Source of the DNA: Methanomicrobiales archaeon
GTDB lineage: Archaea; Halobacteriota; Methanomicrobia; Methanomicrobiales; Methanospirillaceae
Length of the DNA stretch: 11,021 nt
Reading direction: 5' to 3'
Assembly (NCBI GenBank): GCA_012520015.1
Contig: JAAYPD010000241.1
Location: 1-11,021, forward strand
The notes under the pieces were generated by a model, which saw only the letters and a list, made by a program, of their open reading frames with translations, was not told where the DNA came from and made no database searches. How positions within the stretch are numbered: the stretch's first letter is position 1; each line of letters begins with the position of its first letter. Below, piece by piece: positions 1 to 6,857 of the stretch. A program made the position numbers and the translations under genes.

Positions 1-112
1 CCGAAGTTATCTCACCGATGAGAGAATCAATATTTGCATCACTTTCATACCCATATACAACATCTGTCCTGACCTTGGTAAACCAGTCAGTAACACCAAT
101 ATTTTCACTCAT
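1..112 (-). CDS. N-terminal part of an unidentified gene, probably co-transcribed with cas6
   Basis: An open frame starts with ATG at 112-110 and runs off the left edge, giving 37 residues that begin MSENIGVTDWFTKV. The start is well supported: GAGGT lies five bases before the ATG, inside the end of cas6, and only one base separates the cas6 TGA from this ATG, so translational coupling is likely. The short piece shows no diagnostic motif, no signal peptide and no membrane segment. Position directly downstream of cas6 makes another CRISPR-Cas component the best guess, but that is inference from context only; I do not recognise the family. The rest of the gene lies outside the window. Confidence 0.6.
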   Translation of the reverse strand, partial: MSENIGVTDWFTKVRTDVVYGYESDANIDSLIGEITS

Positions 113-113
113 A

Positions 114-902
114 TCAGACCTCGCATTTTACCATAAAACCACCAAAACCATATGTACTATGCTTCCCAATCTGCAGATGCGAACCAAGTTGCAGAATTGT
201 ACCAGCCTCTGCAGAGACAGCAGAAGTATCGTACAAAATATTCCCGGAAATTCCTTTAAGAGAAATTCTTCTGCCATCCATGGATTTATGAAAAATCTGG
301 ACTGTCTTTACATCATAATCAAGAATAGGAGCATGTAAATCCTTCAAATCAATCTTTGTCCGGTACGGATAAAAATCCCTGGCATAATACTTGCATACAC
401 GATTATATGCACGAATCGAGGCAGACAAAATATGTGAAAGTTCAGGTAAAATCTCCATTCTTTCATTCTTTTCAAGATATAACGGAGACAAAGACTGAAT
501 CCTTATCCTGTCACCCCAGCTTTGAGAAGAAGGCTCAACCTTTCTTACAGAAATTTCCTCAACGGAGTAATGATGACCCTTGAAATGAACAGCATTTGAA
601 TGTTCATTAATCCTTGAAACAATTTCAGGAACAAACTCCTGTTTATCTCCATGGACTTTAATAAATCCGCGGATAAGATCGCCAGACCTGAATGAGAGAA
701 GAGAATACGGCTTAACATCTATTCTCTCCTTAAACACCATATTATATGGGCACAAATCCTTGTCCGGACAATTACAAACACATGATCCATGCTTCGTACA
801 GTGTAGTGAAGCACCAAGCCATCCTCTGAAGATAGTTCCGGTATAATCTTCCTTAATGTGAGGATGTGTCCTGATATCCACCGATATTATCGTCGTCTGC
901 AT
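114..902 (-). CDS. cas6: CRISPR-associated endoribonuclease Cas6 (RAMP family)
   Basis: Cas6 proteins cut the long CRISPR transcript inside its repeats to make guide crRNAs for type I or III effector complexes. The 262-residue product has the features I associate with the Cas6 C-terminal-domain family. A five-cysteine cluster near the N-terminus (Cys35, 41, 43, 45 and 51) leads into CPYNMVFKE, following the FRGWLGASLH stretch, and a glycine-rich RAMP loop near the C-terminus (about 237-257) reads GKHSTYGFGGF. Length is normal for the family. A GTG at 908 extends the frame by two codons, but that GTG is part of the SD GAGGTG, so ATG 902 is preferred. One base separates its stop from the next gene. 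Several histidines are present, but I cannot say which one is catalytic. No CRISPR repeats are visible here, so the type (I or III) is undetermined. Confidence 0.85.
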   Translation of the reverse strand: MQTTIISVDIRTHPHIKEDYTGTIFRGWLGASLHCTKHGSCVCNCPDKDLCPYNMVFKERIDVKPYSLLSFRSGDLIRGFIKVHGDKQEFVPEIVSRINEHSNAVHFKGHHYSVEEISVRKVEPSSQSWGDRIRIQSLSPLYLEKNERMEILPELSHILSASIRAYNRVCKYYARDFYPYRTKIDLKDLHAPILDYDVKTVQIFHKSMDGRRISLKGISGNILYDTSAVSAEAGTILQLGSHLQIGKHSTYGFGGFMVKCEV

Positions 903-905
903 AGA

Positions 906-911
906 CACCTC
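906..911 (-). promoter_or_regulatory. Ribosome binding site that decides the cas6 start
   Basis: Reading the minus strand, GAGGTG is followed by TCT and then ATG (902-900). The first possible start of the frame (GTG, 908-906) is part of this SD, so it is unlikely to be the initiator. An A/T-rich stretch upstream (about 920-950) could hold the TATA box, but several candidates compete. Confidence 0.6.
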
Positions 912-973
912 ATATATGGATAATTTTTTTCGGAGTAATTATTTCTGTCGATTTGGTATTTGAAAGAATAAAG

Positions 974-991
974 CCCGGTTCATACCCGGTT
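974..991. repeat. Pair of CCCGGTT direct repeats, 11-bp period
   Basis: CCCGGTT occurs at 974-980 and again at 985-991, separated by CATA, about 70-90 bp upstream of the cas6 start. An 11-bp period puts both copies on one face of the helix, as expected for a tandem binding site of a regulator, though two 7-bp copies can also arise by chance. Confidence 0.3.
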
Positions 992-995
992 CTGG

Positions 996-1032
996 AAAAA
1001 ATCACCTCCTGGGAGAGATCAATCCACCCAGG
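996..1032 (-). terminator. Intrinsic-type terminator after the TAG-interrupted gene
   Basis: On the minus strand, directly after the stop at 1040-1038, CCTGGG and CCCAGG (1032-1027 and 1013-1008) can form a 6-bp stem with a 13-base loop. It is followed after seven bases by a run of six T (1001-996). This would separate the upstream gene from cas6 transcription. Between stem and T run sits a near-perfect SD (GGAGGTGAT, 1009-1001) with no suitable start codon at the right distance. Confidence 0.5.
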
Positions 1033-1037
1033 CATAA

Positions 1038-1673
1038 TCATGGAAGAGTATCCCACCGGTCAATACGAGAACCAGTAAGCTCAAGACCAGATCTCAGCTC
1101 ATGTTTTACAACCTTGTTTAACCCGGTCTTAACCATCATGCTCCCTTTCTCGAAATCAGCCGTCCTCCGGTAAAGTTCTCCAAGCATAAATTCAAATACC
1201 CCTGGTTCTTTCCAGGTAAGCACACCATTCTCCTTACACATAAGCATACACTCTATCGCCTTTAACCTGCACTGTCTTCCAGACTTCATATCTTTCAAAT
1301 CATCACATATCCAGGAACTTACCAGGTACCCGAATAATGCAGTCTCATCTTCTTTGAGCATTTCAGCGCACTACGAATATAACATGTACCGGCGAATTAA
1401 AGCAGGAATTCCAATATTATCCGCAATCAGCCGGTAACTTTCAGTGCAAATTATCTCATTTACACCAGGCATTACAGTAGCAAGATCAGGAGCACAGTAC
1501 CGACAAAAAGGACATTCCTGGACCAGAAGCTTAAGAGTGTCCTTATCCAGTGAGGTAGATTCCAGGAAATACTTCAGCATTTCATTAAATCCTGATAACA
1601 CCTGTGAATACTGCAGACTTGACGATCCACATATAGCACAGGTAACTTCCAGAAGATTATCGTTCTTCATCAT
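1038..1673 (-). pseudogene. Cys-rich / TPR-like protein interrupted by one in-frame TAG
   Basis: The two halves lie in the same frame and are split only by a TAG codon at 1373-1371; read through it, the product would be about 211 residues. The N-terminal half (100 codons) has two cysteine groups, CAICG and CPFCRYCAPDL, that look like a zinc-binding site. The C-terminal half contains LVSSWICDDLKD and GELYRRTADFEKG, typical of one helical TPR-like repeat. From memory this order resembles DUF2225-like proteins, but the family name is uncertain. Homologs I recall run straight across the break, so a nonsense mutation is the simplest reading. Pyrrolysine is possible in some methanogens but less likely in this lineage. 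Two adjacent ATGs start the frame; the second (1670) sits better behind the GGTGA SD. If both halves are translated, the second could restart at ATG 1361, which has no SD. Confidence 0.6.
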
Positions 1674-1740
1674 TCACCTTCCTTTCTTCAGTAACCTTAT
1701 TTACAGGGCATCACCATCCGGCCAGGGCCGAACAGATCCG

Positions 1741-1756
1741 GGTAGTTAAATATAGG
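1741..1756 (-). promoter_or_regulatory. Possible TATA box for the TAG-interrupted gene
   Basis: The minus strand reads CCTATATTTAACTACC, a reasonable archaeal TATA-like element. Transcription would start near 1722, leaving a leader of about 50 bases that contains the AAGGTGA ribosome binding site. A second AT-rich candidate (TATATATGG, about 1802-1812) lies further upstream. Neither is proven. Confidence 0.35.
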
Positions 1757-2210
1757 CCCTGACAGCCCATTCAAATCACATAATCATATGTTGATGTACG
1801 TCCATATATAATTTTCATTAATCACATATGAAACCATACAAACCTATACAAAATGATACAAAAAGGAGCCCTACAGGTATTAAAAATCAGAAATATTATC
1901 CCATTAAAGACAGGCGCACACATTTATCTTTAAATAAATCCAGTAATTTTCCAGATCACTTACTAATCTGATTTAATTGTAAGATATTGCGAGCAGTTTT
2001 TGGGCGTGCAAGCCAGTCGGAGCCTGTAATCAGGATCAGTAATTCTGCATACCTGCAGGAAGTTCAGAAACACATCGTGTGAAGGATATATTAAGATGAA
2101 AAAGAGCCGGAGATCCATCACCCTGAATGAAAACCCCCATTCACCCTTTAAACCCCTTGGAATTAAAAATAAAAATCATATTCAATCCAAAAATTTTAAA
2201 AACCCGGAAC
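1757..2210. other. AT-rich intergenic region without a convincing gene
   Basis: This stretch separates a minus-strand gene from the plus-strand HTH gene. It holds phased ATACAA repeats (listed separately), two CATATG palindromes, a CAGAT/ATCTG inverted repeat with a 9-base spacer (1952-1970), and a GC-richer patch around 1985-2090 with small hairpins such as CCTG-TAAT-CAGG. A 44-codon frame from ATG 2096 to TGA 2230 follows a weak AAGGAT, but its composition looks non-coding. I see no tRNA, known riboswitch or mobile-element end. Confidence 0.5.
1836..1864. repeat. Three ATACA(A) direct repeats with a 10-bp period
   Basis: ATACA occurs at 1836-1840, 1846-1850 and 1856-1860, each followed by AA, exactly ten bases apart. 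The AT-rich region favours chance occurrence, but helical phasing of three copies is what a cooperative operator looks like. The site lies between divergent genes and could serve either. Confidence 0.4.
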
Positions 2211-2621
2211 ATGTCAGGTCATACCCATGATGAAAATGTATACAAGGATATATCACAATACATTCAAGTAGATAACTTACAAACCAATTTATGCAGAACT
2301 GGAAAAATGACCTTACAAAAACCATGTAAAAATTCAGGCCCCGAAAAAGAACCAGATAACGGCCCATATTTTGTGCAGCTCTCCCAGGACCGTAAAGTCA
2401 GAAGCTGTTTTGAATTAAAGAAAGGAAAATTCTTCCGGACAGATACAGTAGCCGAGATCCTTGATGTAGAGCCGGAAGTAATCCGAGAACTCATCAGGAG
2501 AAAAGAACTCTCAGCGATAAAAATCGGTAAATCCTACCGGATAACAGAAAGAGATCTCCAGGAATTTTTAAGTGCAAGATATACCAGAAAAAAAACAAAG
2601 AACAATGAGACCGGGAGATAA
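2211..2621 (+). CDS. Small excisionase-type helix-turn-helix DNA-binding protein
   Basis: The C-terminal half carries a MerR/Xis-like helix-turn-helix of the excisionase (HTH_17) type: FFRTDTVAEILDVEPEVI forms the two helices, followed by RRKELSAIKIGKSYRI and ERDLQEFL, the usual wing and closing helix. Such domains bind DNA as recombination directionality factors or as transcription regulators. There is no integrase, recombinase or attachment site in the window, so a regulator role is more likely than phage excision. The start is uncertain. The frame is open from ATG 2127, but the first 28 codons look non-coding. ATG 2211 gives 136 residues, possibly leaderless or with a short leader behind A/T-rich DNA. 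ATG 2308, preceded by GGAAAA, would give 104 residues and keep the whole domain. The first 65 residues from ATG 2211 show no domain. It is convergent with the long TPR gene. Confidence 0.7.
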   Translation: MSGHTHDENVYKDISQYIQVDNLQTNLCRTGKMTLQKPCKNSGPEKEPDNGPYFVQLSQDRKVRSCFELKKGKFFRTDTVAEILDVEPEVIRELIRRKELSAIKIGKSYRITERDLQEFLSARYTRKKTKNNETGR

Positions 2622-2628
2622 TCAATTA

Positions 2629-2699
2629 AATATATCCAATATATCCAATATCTCCAATACCTTCAATATCGCAAATATTTCAATATCTTCAATATCTTA
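2629..2699. repeat. Degenerate 9-bp tandem repeat (about 8 units)
   Basis: Eight consecutive units starting AATAT or AATAC fill 71 bp: two identical AATATATCC, then AATATCTCC, AATACCTTC, AATATCGCA, an 8-base AATATTTC, AATATCTTC and AATATCTTA. The array lies between the convergent stops of the HTH and TPR genes. The period of nine would keep a reading frame, but the array is not in frame with the HTH gene, which stops eight bases before it. It is most likely a non-coding slippage-derived minisatellite. Confidence 0.8.
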
Positions 2700-2722
2700 A
2701 GGTAACACAATAATTTCCTGTC

Positions 2723-5698
2723 TCACAGATAACCGTCCATATATCCTGCCACCGTCTTAAAGAGCTTACCCCGATCAGTTAAACTCTTCCTATCCTCTAC
2801 GAAGGGATCATCACTCCCTTCACCAGAGAGCCTGAGATCTCCAAACCTGACAATAATATCATAATAAACACCAGGAGCATCGTCATTTTCAAGCATCACA
2901 AGAGCATTAAGCAGGTTTAACCTCGCGATCTTTTCTGAGGGAAGACACCTTACCGCCTGCCTGAAATCAGACACTGCACCCTTGAAATTTCTGAGATGAT
3001 GCTTTACAAGGCCCCGGTTATTCCATGAACTCCACTCATCAGGAATAAGTAAAACAGCCCGGTTGCCAAACTCCAGGGCCTCTTCTTTCTTTTCAAGACC
3101 ATTAAGTGCCCAGCACAGGGCAGAGCATGCTTTACCATATTCAGGGTCAAGGCCCGCAGCTTTACGAAGCACTATCTCCGCCTCGGCATACCTGTCAAGA
3201 TTATTCAGAATAAGCCCTTTTTCAGTGAGAAACACAACATCATCAGGACACTTACTAATCAGCTTATTATAGACATCCAAAGCCTCATCATAGCGGGAAG
3301 GATTATCCTCAAGATCCCCAAGCATGTGAAAAGCATCAGCAATATACCGTAGAATTGCAGGTTCCTCCGACTTCTGGCTGGTGATCCATGAACAGGCATC
3401 AATCGCACGCTGTTTAACTCCAAAATCTTTTAACCGGGCCGCACGTTCATGCACCAGTTCAACCTGCCTTGTCAGAGAATCGCCACCAATTCTTACAAGA
3501 TCCTCCACCCCGGAATCAATAGAGAGGTTTTCAAGCCCCTTTTTAATCAGCATTTGTACCCTTGGATCCCTGCTCTGGTTTTCAGGAATAAGGGAGAGCT
3601 GCTGCAATCCTTCGCTGTTTCGTTCCATCTTAAAGAGAAGCTCTGCATAATCTTCCCGGAGAGAATAGTCAAGAGGATCCTTCATTATCTCTAATTCAAG
3701 CAACCGTGCAGCAGCCAGGTAATCACCGATATATGCACGAAGAACTCCTTTTTCAGCGTTGAAAACATGGCTTACAGCCTCTGACTCTGACAGATTCTGT
3801 CCGGAATTCTCTGAAAAAATTGCTGCAACACTCTTTAAGTACCTGGCTTCAGAGCTGTCTGGCAGATCAATGTTTGTATCCTTAAGAACTCTATCCGCCT
3901 CTTCAAAGACCCCGGATTGAAGAAGAGCCTTGACATAAGACAGCGCAGCCTCACTGGATATACCAGTCTGCAAAAACTCTTCCCTGATTGTATACAGGCA
4001 GGCAGGATAATTGCCGGTAAGGAAAAACGCCTGGACTAAAACAGGGAAAAGATAAGGCCTTCCTGGATTTACCACAATAATATTTTCTGCCACAGTTGAG
4101 GCACCCTCATAAAATCCTGCCCTTATCAGACACCGAAGGCGAATAAACTCCAGGAATGGATCAGTATTAACCGGAAGATTATGAGATAAGATATAAGAAA
4201 ATACCTCCCGGTATCGTTCCTGTTCAAGGAGGATATACAAATACATATTAATAGCGGGAAGGTAATCCGGGTACCTGGACAAAACCTCCTCTGCTTCCCG
4301 TTCCGCATCATTCATACAGCCGGCCGCCCTAAGCGCAAGCACCCTGATAACCGCAAAATCCGGGTCTTCATTACCTTTCAGATCACCGGATACAATAACA
4401 GCATCAGCATGGTGATTTGTGAATATGTAAAGCAGAGCAAGAAATGCCCTGTATTCAGGTACATCCGGATGCATATCACACATCAGCTCAAAAGGTGGAA
4501 TCCCTGCATCTAAACCATCATTTAAAAAAACCTGAAACCCTAATGCATCCCCGGCGAGATCCCCGTCAGGTTTGAACCATCCATCCTGGAGCATCGTAAG
4601 CAGCGTGTAAAAAATAAACCCGCGATCCCTTGCACCGGCGGAGCAGATACACCGAAATGACTCAACAGTCTTTCCCTGCTGGTAAAGAGAAGCAGCCTTA
4701 TAATAGATTATTTTCCAGGCCTTTGCATTATCCTTTGCCTTATCCGCATACATGACCGCCTTGTCATACTCACCGCAAAAATGCAGGGATTTTATTAACA
4801 TTGTGAGAATCTCCTGGTCGTCAGGGTCCTCTTCATAACATTTCTGTAAAGATACAACTGCCTCTTCAAACCGGCCGGACAGTAAAAGCTCTTCGCCCCT
4901 GATACCAGGCCAGGGATCGCTCTCTTCAGGACCGAAAAAGCCGGTGATACTTTCTTTAACCTCATTTGCCTCATCAGGCCGGCCAAGTTGCTCCAGAACT
5001 TCTGCCAGATCCGATCTGGCCCTCATATCAAGAGGATAATACTCTAACGCTTTATTCAGGTATATTACGGCCTGGTTAAGGTCGCCAGTCGCCCTTGCAG
5101 TCATTCCGGCGGCATAGGCCACAAAAGGACGGTCAATATGTGATGATACGATAAGATCAACCAGTTCTCTGGCTTTCTCTTCTTCTCCACTCCTGACCAG
5201 GCACATAACTTTCAAGGCTCGAAAGGTTGCAAGAGTCTCTTCAAGCTCCTCGTCATTCTCATATGAATCCAGGATACTATCGCAGAATTTTAAAACCCTA
5301 AGAATATCACCGGTGAAAAACCTGCACACATTCAATGTAAAAGAAGTCTCTCCTGCATAGAAGATCGTCATCAGATCAAAATGAGAGAGGACCTTAAGAG
5401 CTGTATGATAGTATCCCTGGTACATCAGGTTTTTTCCAAGACAATCATAAGCTGTCAGATCAAAGGGGGCATTTTCCTGAACTTTCCTAAGGTTCTTCAT
5501 CGCCTCAGTCGGTCGATGAAGATCAAGAAGGATCAGGGATTTATAAAGAAGGAGGAAAGGTTGATCAGGCCAGATTTTTAGACTTTCATCTGTTGCAGCC
5601 AGGGCCTCCTCATATAATCCGGACTCTTTAAGTTCGTATATCCATGTATAATGGAAATCTATCCAGCTCTTACCCTCCTCAGAAAATTTATCGCCCAT
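2723..5698 (-). CDS. Large cytosolic tetratricopeptide-repeat (TPR) protein, 991 residues
   Basis: The product is helical almost throughout, with TPR-type 34-residue repeats from end to end. The clearest are three near the C-terminus (about 821-922), with the W/Y-G-A-P spacing seen in FLTEKGLILNNLDRYAEAE and WNNRGLVKHHLRNFKGAV, plus others near 20-90, 190-260 and 290-330. TPR superhelices are protein-binding scaffolds; no enzyme domain, signal peptide or membrane segment is seen, so a soluble scaffold or adaptor is the best description. The partner is unknown. The frame is open from a GTG at 5716, but GGGAGG (5710-5705) sits six bases before ATG 5698, which decides the start. The gene is alone on its strand, convergent with the HTH gene and divergent from the vWA unit. 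The middle repeats are degenerate. Confidence 0.85.
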   Translation of the reverse strand: MGDKFSEEGKSWIDFHYTWIYELKESGLYEEALAATDESLKIWPDQPFLLLYKSLILLDLHRPTEAMKNLRKVQENAPFDLTAYDCLGKNLMYQGYYHTALKVLSHFDLMTIFYAGETSFTLNVCRFFTGDILRVLKFCDSILDSYENDEELEETLATFRALKVMCLVRSGEEEKARELVDLIVSSHIDRPFVAYAAGMTARATGDLNQAVIYLNKALEYYPLDMRARSDLAEVLEQLGRPDEANEVKESITGFFGPEESDPWPGIRGEELLLSGRFEEAVVSLQKCYEEDPDDQEILTMLIKSLHFCGEYDKAVMYADKAKDNAKAWKIIYYKAASLYQQGKTVESFRCICSAGARDRGFIFYTLLTMLQDGWFKPDGDLAGDALGFQVFLNDGLDAGIPPFELMCDMHPDVPEYRAFLALLYIFTNHHADAVIVSGDLKGNEDPDFAVIRVLALRAAGCMNDAEREAEEVLSRYPDYLPAINMYLYILLEQERYREVFSYILSHNLPVNTDPFLEFIRLRCLIRAGFYEGASTVAENIIVVNPGRPYLFPVLVQAFFLTGNYPACLYTIREEFLQTGISSEAALSYVKALLQSGVFEEADRVLKDTNIDLPDSSEARYLKSVAAIFSENSGQNLSESEAVSHVFNAEKGVLRAYIGDYLAAARLLELEIMKDPLDYSLREDYAELLFKMERNSEGLQQLSLIPENQSRDPRVQMLIKKGLENLSIDSGVEDLVRIGGDSLTRQVELVHERAARLKDFGVKQRAIDACSWITSQKSEEPAILRYIADAFHMLGDLEDNPSRYDEALDVYNKLISKCPDDVVFLTEKGLILNNLDRYAEAEIVLRKAAGLDPEYGKACSALCWALNGLEKKEEALEFGNRAVLLIPDEWSSWNNRGLVKHHLRNFKGAVSDFRQAVRCLPSEKIARLNLLNALVMLENDDAPGVYYDIIVRFGDLRLSGEGSDDPFVEDRKSLTDRGKLFKTVAGYMDGYL

Positions 5699-5704
5699 AT
5701 TTTT

Positions 5705-5746
5705 CCTCCCTTTCACATTGTTGTAAATGGCACAATCTTATACAAT
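5705..5746 (-). promoter_or_regulatory. Promoter and ribosome binding site of the TPR gene
   Basis: On the minus strand a TATA-like ATTGTATAAG (about 5747-5738) is followed by a probable transcription start near 5715, then GGGAGG (5710-5705), six bases, and ATG. The spacing suits a short-leader archaeal transcript. The TATA element is also one arm of a wider TTGTA/TACAA pair (5721-5725 and 5741-5745). Confidence 0.45.
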
Positions 5747-6207
5747 AAACAGAAATCTTGCTTTAAAAAAACTGAATATCCACATATTGGAATAGCTTAT
5801 CTCATTTCAATCATTCCATGACCGGTTGTGATACAATATTATTCGACTTCAGAAGGTAAATACATTCGCATGAATAACATTGTATAAAGGTACAAAAAGA
5901 TATATAATCTTTCAACATGAATAATATCAGGGCTGCCGGGATCTTGACAAAGCCATGTAAGTCCCCGAAAAACAGGGCAACAATCCGACAACAAAACGGC
6001 TGTTCCTATATTTTCCCCTGAAAATTATAGTTAACAATAAAAAACTGGAAAAATAATGGATTTATTCTATTAAACCGCCCATGCAACATTAGTGTTACAG
6101 GGGTAAAGCCCCGGACCGTTTTCGGTTACAGCCCTGATAAAGGCAAAAACAATCATGCACAGGGAAGAATTGAAAATTCCTTGTAAACATGAAAAGGAGA
6201 TGAGATA
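5747..6207 (+). other. Divergent intergenic region with a long candidate leader RNA for the vWA gene
   Basis: The region holds no convincing gene. A TATA-like box (TATATAAT, 5901-5908) would start a plus-strand transcript near 5928, leaving a leader of about 280 bases before the vWA start. Possible hairpins in it are CGGGATCTT with AAGTCCCCG (5937-5967), GGGG with CCCC (6100-6112) and ACCG-TTTT-CGGT (6115-6126). CAGGG (6098-6102) could instead pair with CCCTG (6132-6136), excluding the second hairpin. GTTACAG is directly repeated at 6094-6100 and 6125-6131. A 34-codon frame (5917-6021) has no SD and begins upstream of the expected transcript start. No known riboswitch class was recognised. 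Confidence 0.45.
5880..5908 (+). promoter_or_regulatory. TTGTA-N6-TACAA inverted repeat next to a TATA box
   Basis: TTGTA (5880-5884) and TACAA (5891-5895) form an inverted repeat with a 6-base spacer, directly followed by AAAGA and TATATAAT (5901-5908). A dimeric regulator bound here would sit over the TFB recognition element, so either activation or repression is conceivable. A related TTGTGATACAA lies at 5826-5836. Confidence 0.4.
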
Positions 6208-6840
6208 ATGAACCAGTCAGAAAAAGAACACACCAGCCTTGATATTACCATAATCGTGGACCGGTCAGGATCAATGGAATCGATAAGAGAGGATGCAATA
6301 GGTTCTTTCAATGCATTTCTCTCAGATCAGAAAAAACAGGAACCAGATGCCATAATGACCTTAGTCCTCTTTGATGATGAGGTTGATGTGATATACAACG
6401 CAGTTCCTATTGCAAACATACCCCCACTGACAGAAGAGACCTTCATACCAAGGGGATCTACTGCTCTCCTTGATGCTATCGGGAGGACAATCGGTGCAAT
6501 ACAAAGCCGGCCGGCAAAGAACCAGTCCATCCTTGTTGCCATTCTCACCGACGGAGAGGAGAACGCATCAAGAGAATGGGGTTTAAACCAGATCAGGGAA
6601 AAAATCAATGAACTGGAAGACCTTGGATGGGACTTTTGTTACCTGTCGTCAGATTTGAATGCATTTACAGATGCGGTAAGAATGGGATTTAAGCCAGGAA
6701 AGATATACCAGAGCCATGGAGCCGATATGAATAAAGTATATGCTAACATCTCTGAAGAGATTCTGAAGAAAAAGTTACTCATGCAGAAGCATTGGAGAGA
6801 GGAACAGGCCCCACCGGAAGAAGATAAGATGTTCCAGTGA
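6208..6840 (+). CDS. von Willebrand factor type A (vWA) domain protein
   Basis: The 210-residue product is essentially one vWA domain with a complete metal-ion-dependent adhesion site: D18-x-S20-x-S22 in VDRSGSM, T85 in RGSTALLDAIG, and D115 in LTDGEENASREW. Such domains bind protein partners through a divalent metal. It resembles the short soluble vWA proteins with the RSGSM...GFNAFL pattern known in bacteria and phages. It has no signal peptide or membrane segment and ends in a charged tail (about 186-210). The ATG is preceded by AAGGAG with good spacing (core GGAG 6196-6199). It is followed after 17 bp by the deacetylase-fold gene, so the two are probably co-transcribed. vWA proteins in small operons often act as chaperone or assembly partners, but the partner here is unknown. 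Confidence 0.88.
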   Translation: MNQSEKEHTSLDITIIVDRSGSMESIREDAIGSFNAFLSDQKKQEPDAIMTLVLFDDEVDVIYNAVPIANIPPLTEETFIPRGSTALLDAIGRTIGAIQSRPAKNQSILVAILTDGEENASREWGLNQIREKINELEDLGWDFCYLSSDLNAFTDAVRMGFKPGKIYQSHGADMNKVYANISEEILKKKLLMQKHWREEQAPPEEDKMFQ

Positions 6841-6857
6841 ACATTTTGGTGTAAAAC

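Noticed and set aside
912..965. 14-codon frame behind the embedded Shine-Dalgarno upstream of cas6
   Set aside because: The ATG is about 18 bases from the SD and the peptide has no recognisable feature.
1371..1373. Confident call of a pyrrolysine protein
   Set aside because: No pyl genes are in view and the likely lineage usually lacks them; a plain nonsense mutation is simpler, so read-through is kept only as an alternative.
1..2200. CRISPR array next to cas6
   Set aside because: No regularly spaced 25-37-bp repeats occur on either strand; the short CCCGGTT and ATACAA repeats are far too small.
2096..2230. 44-codon frame before the HTH gene
   Set aside because: It overlaps the HTH frame, has only a weak, too distant AAGGAT, and its Asn/Lys/Pro-rich product shows no pattern.
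2211..2621. Integrated element or provirus around the excisionase-like gene
   Set aside because: No integrase, tRNA target, flanking direct repeat or phage structural gene is visible within the window.
5917..6021. 34-codon frame (MNNIRAAGILTKPCKS...)
   Set aside because: There is no SD, and its ATG lies before the transcript start expected from the TATA box at 5901-5908; the stretch is better read as leader RNA.
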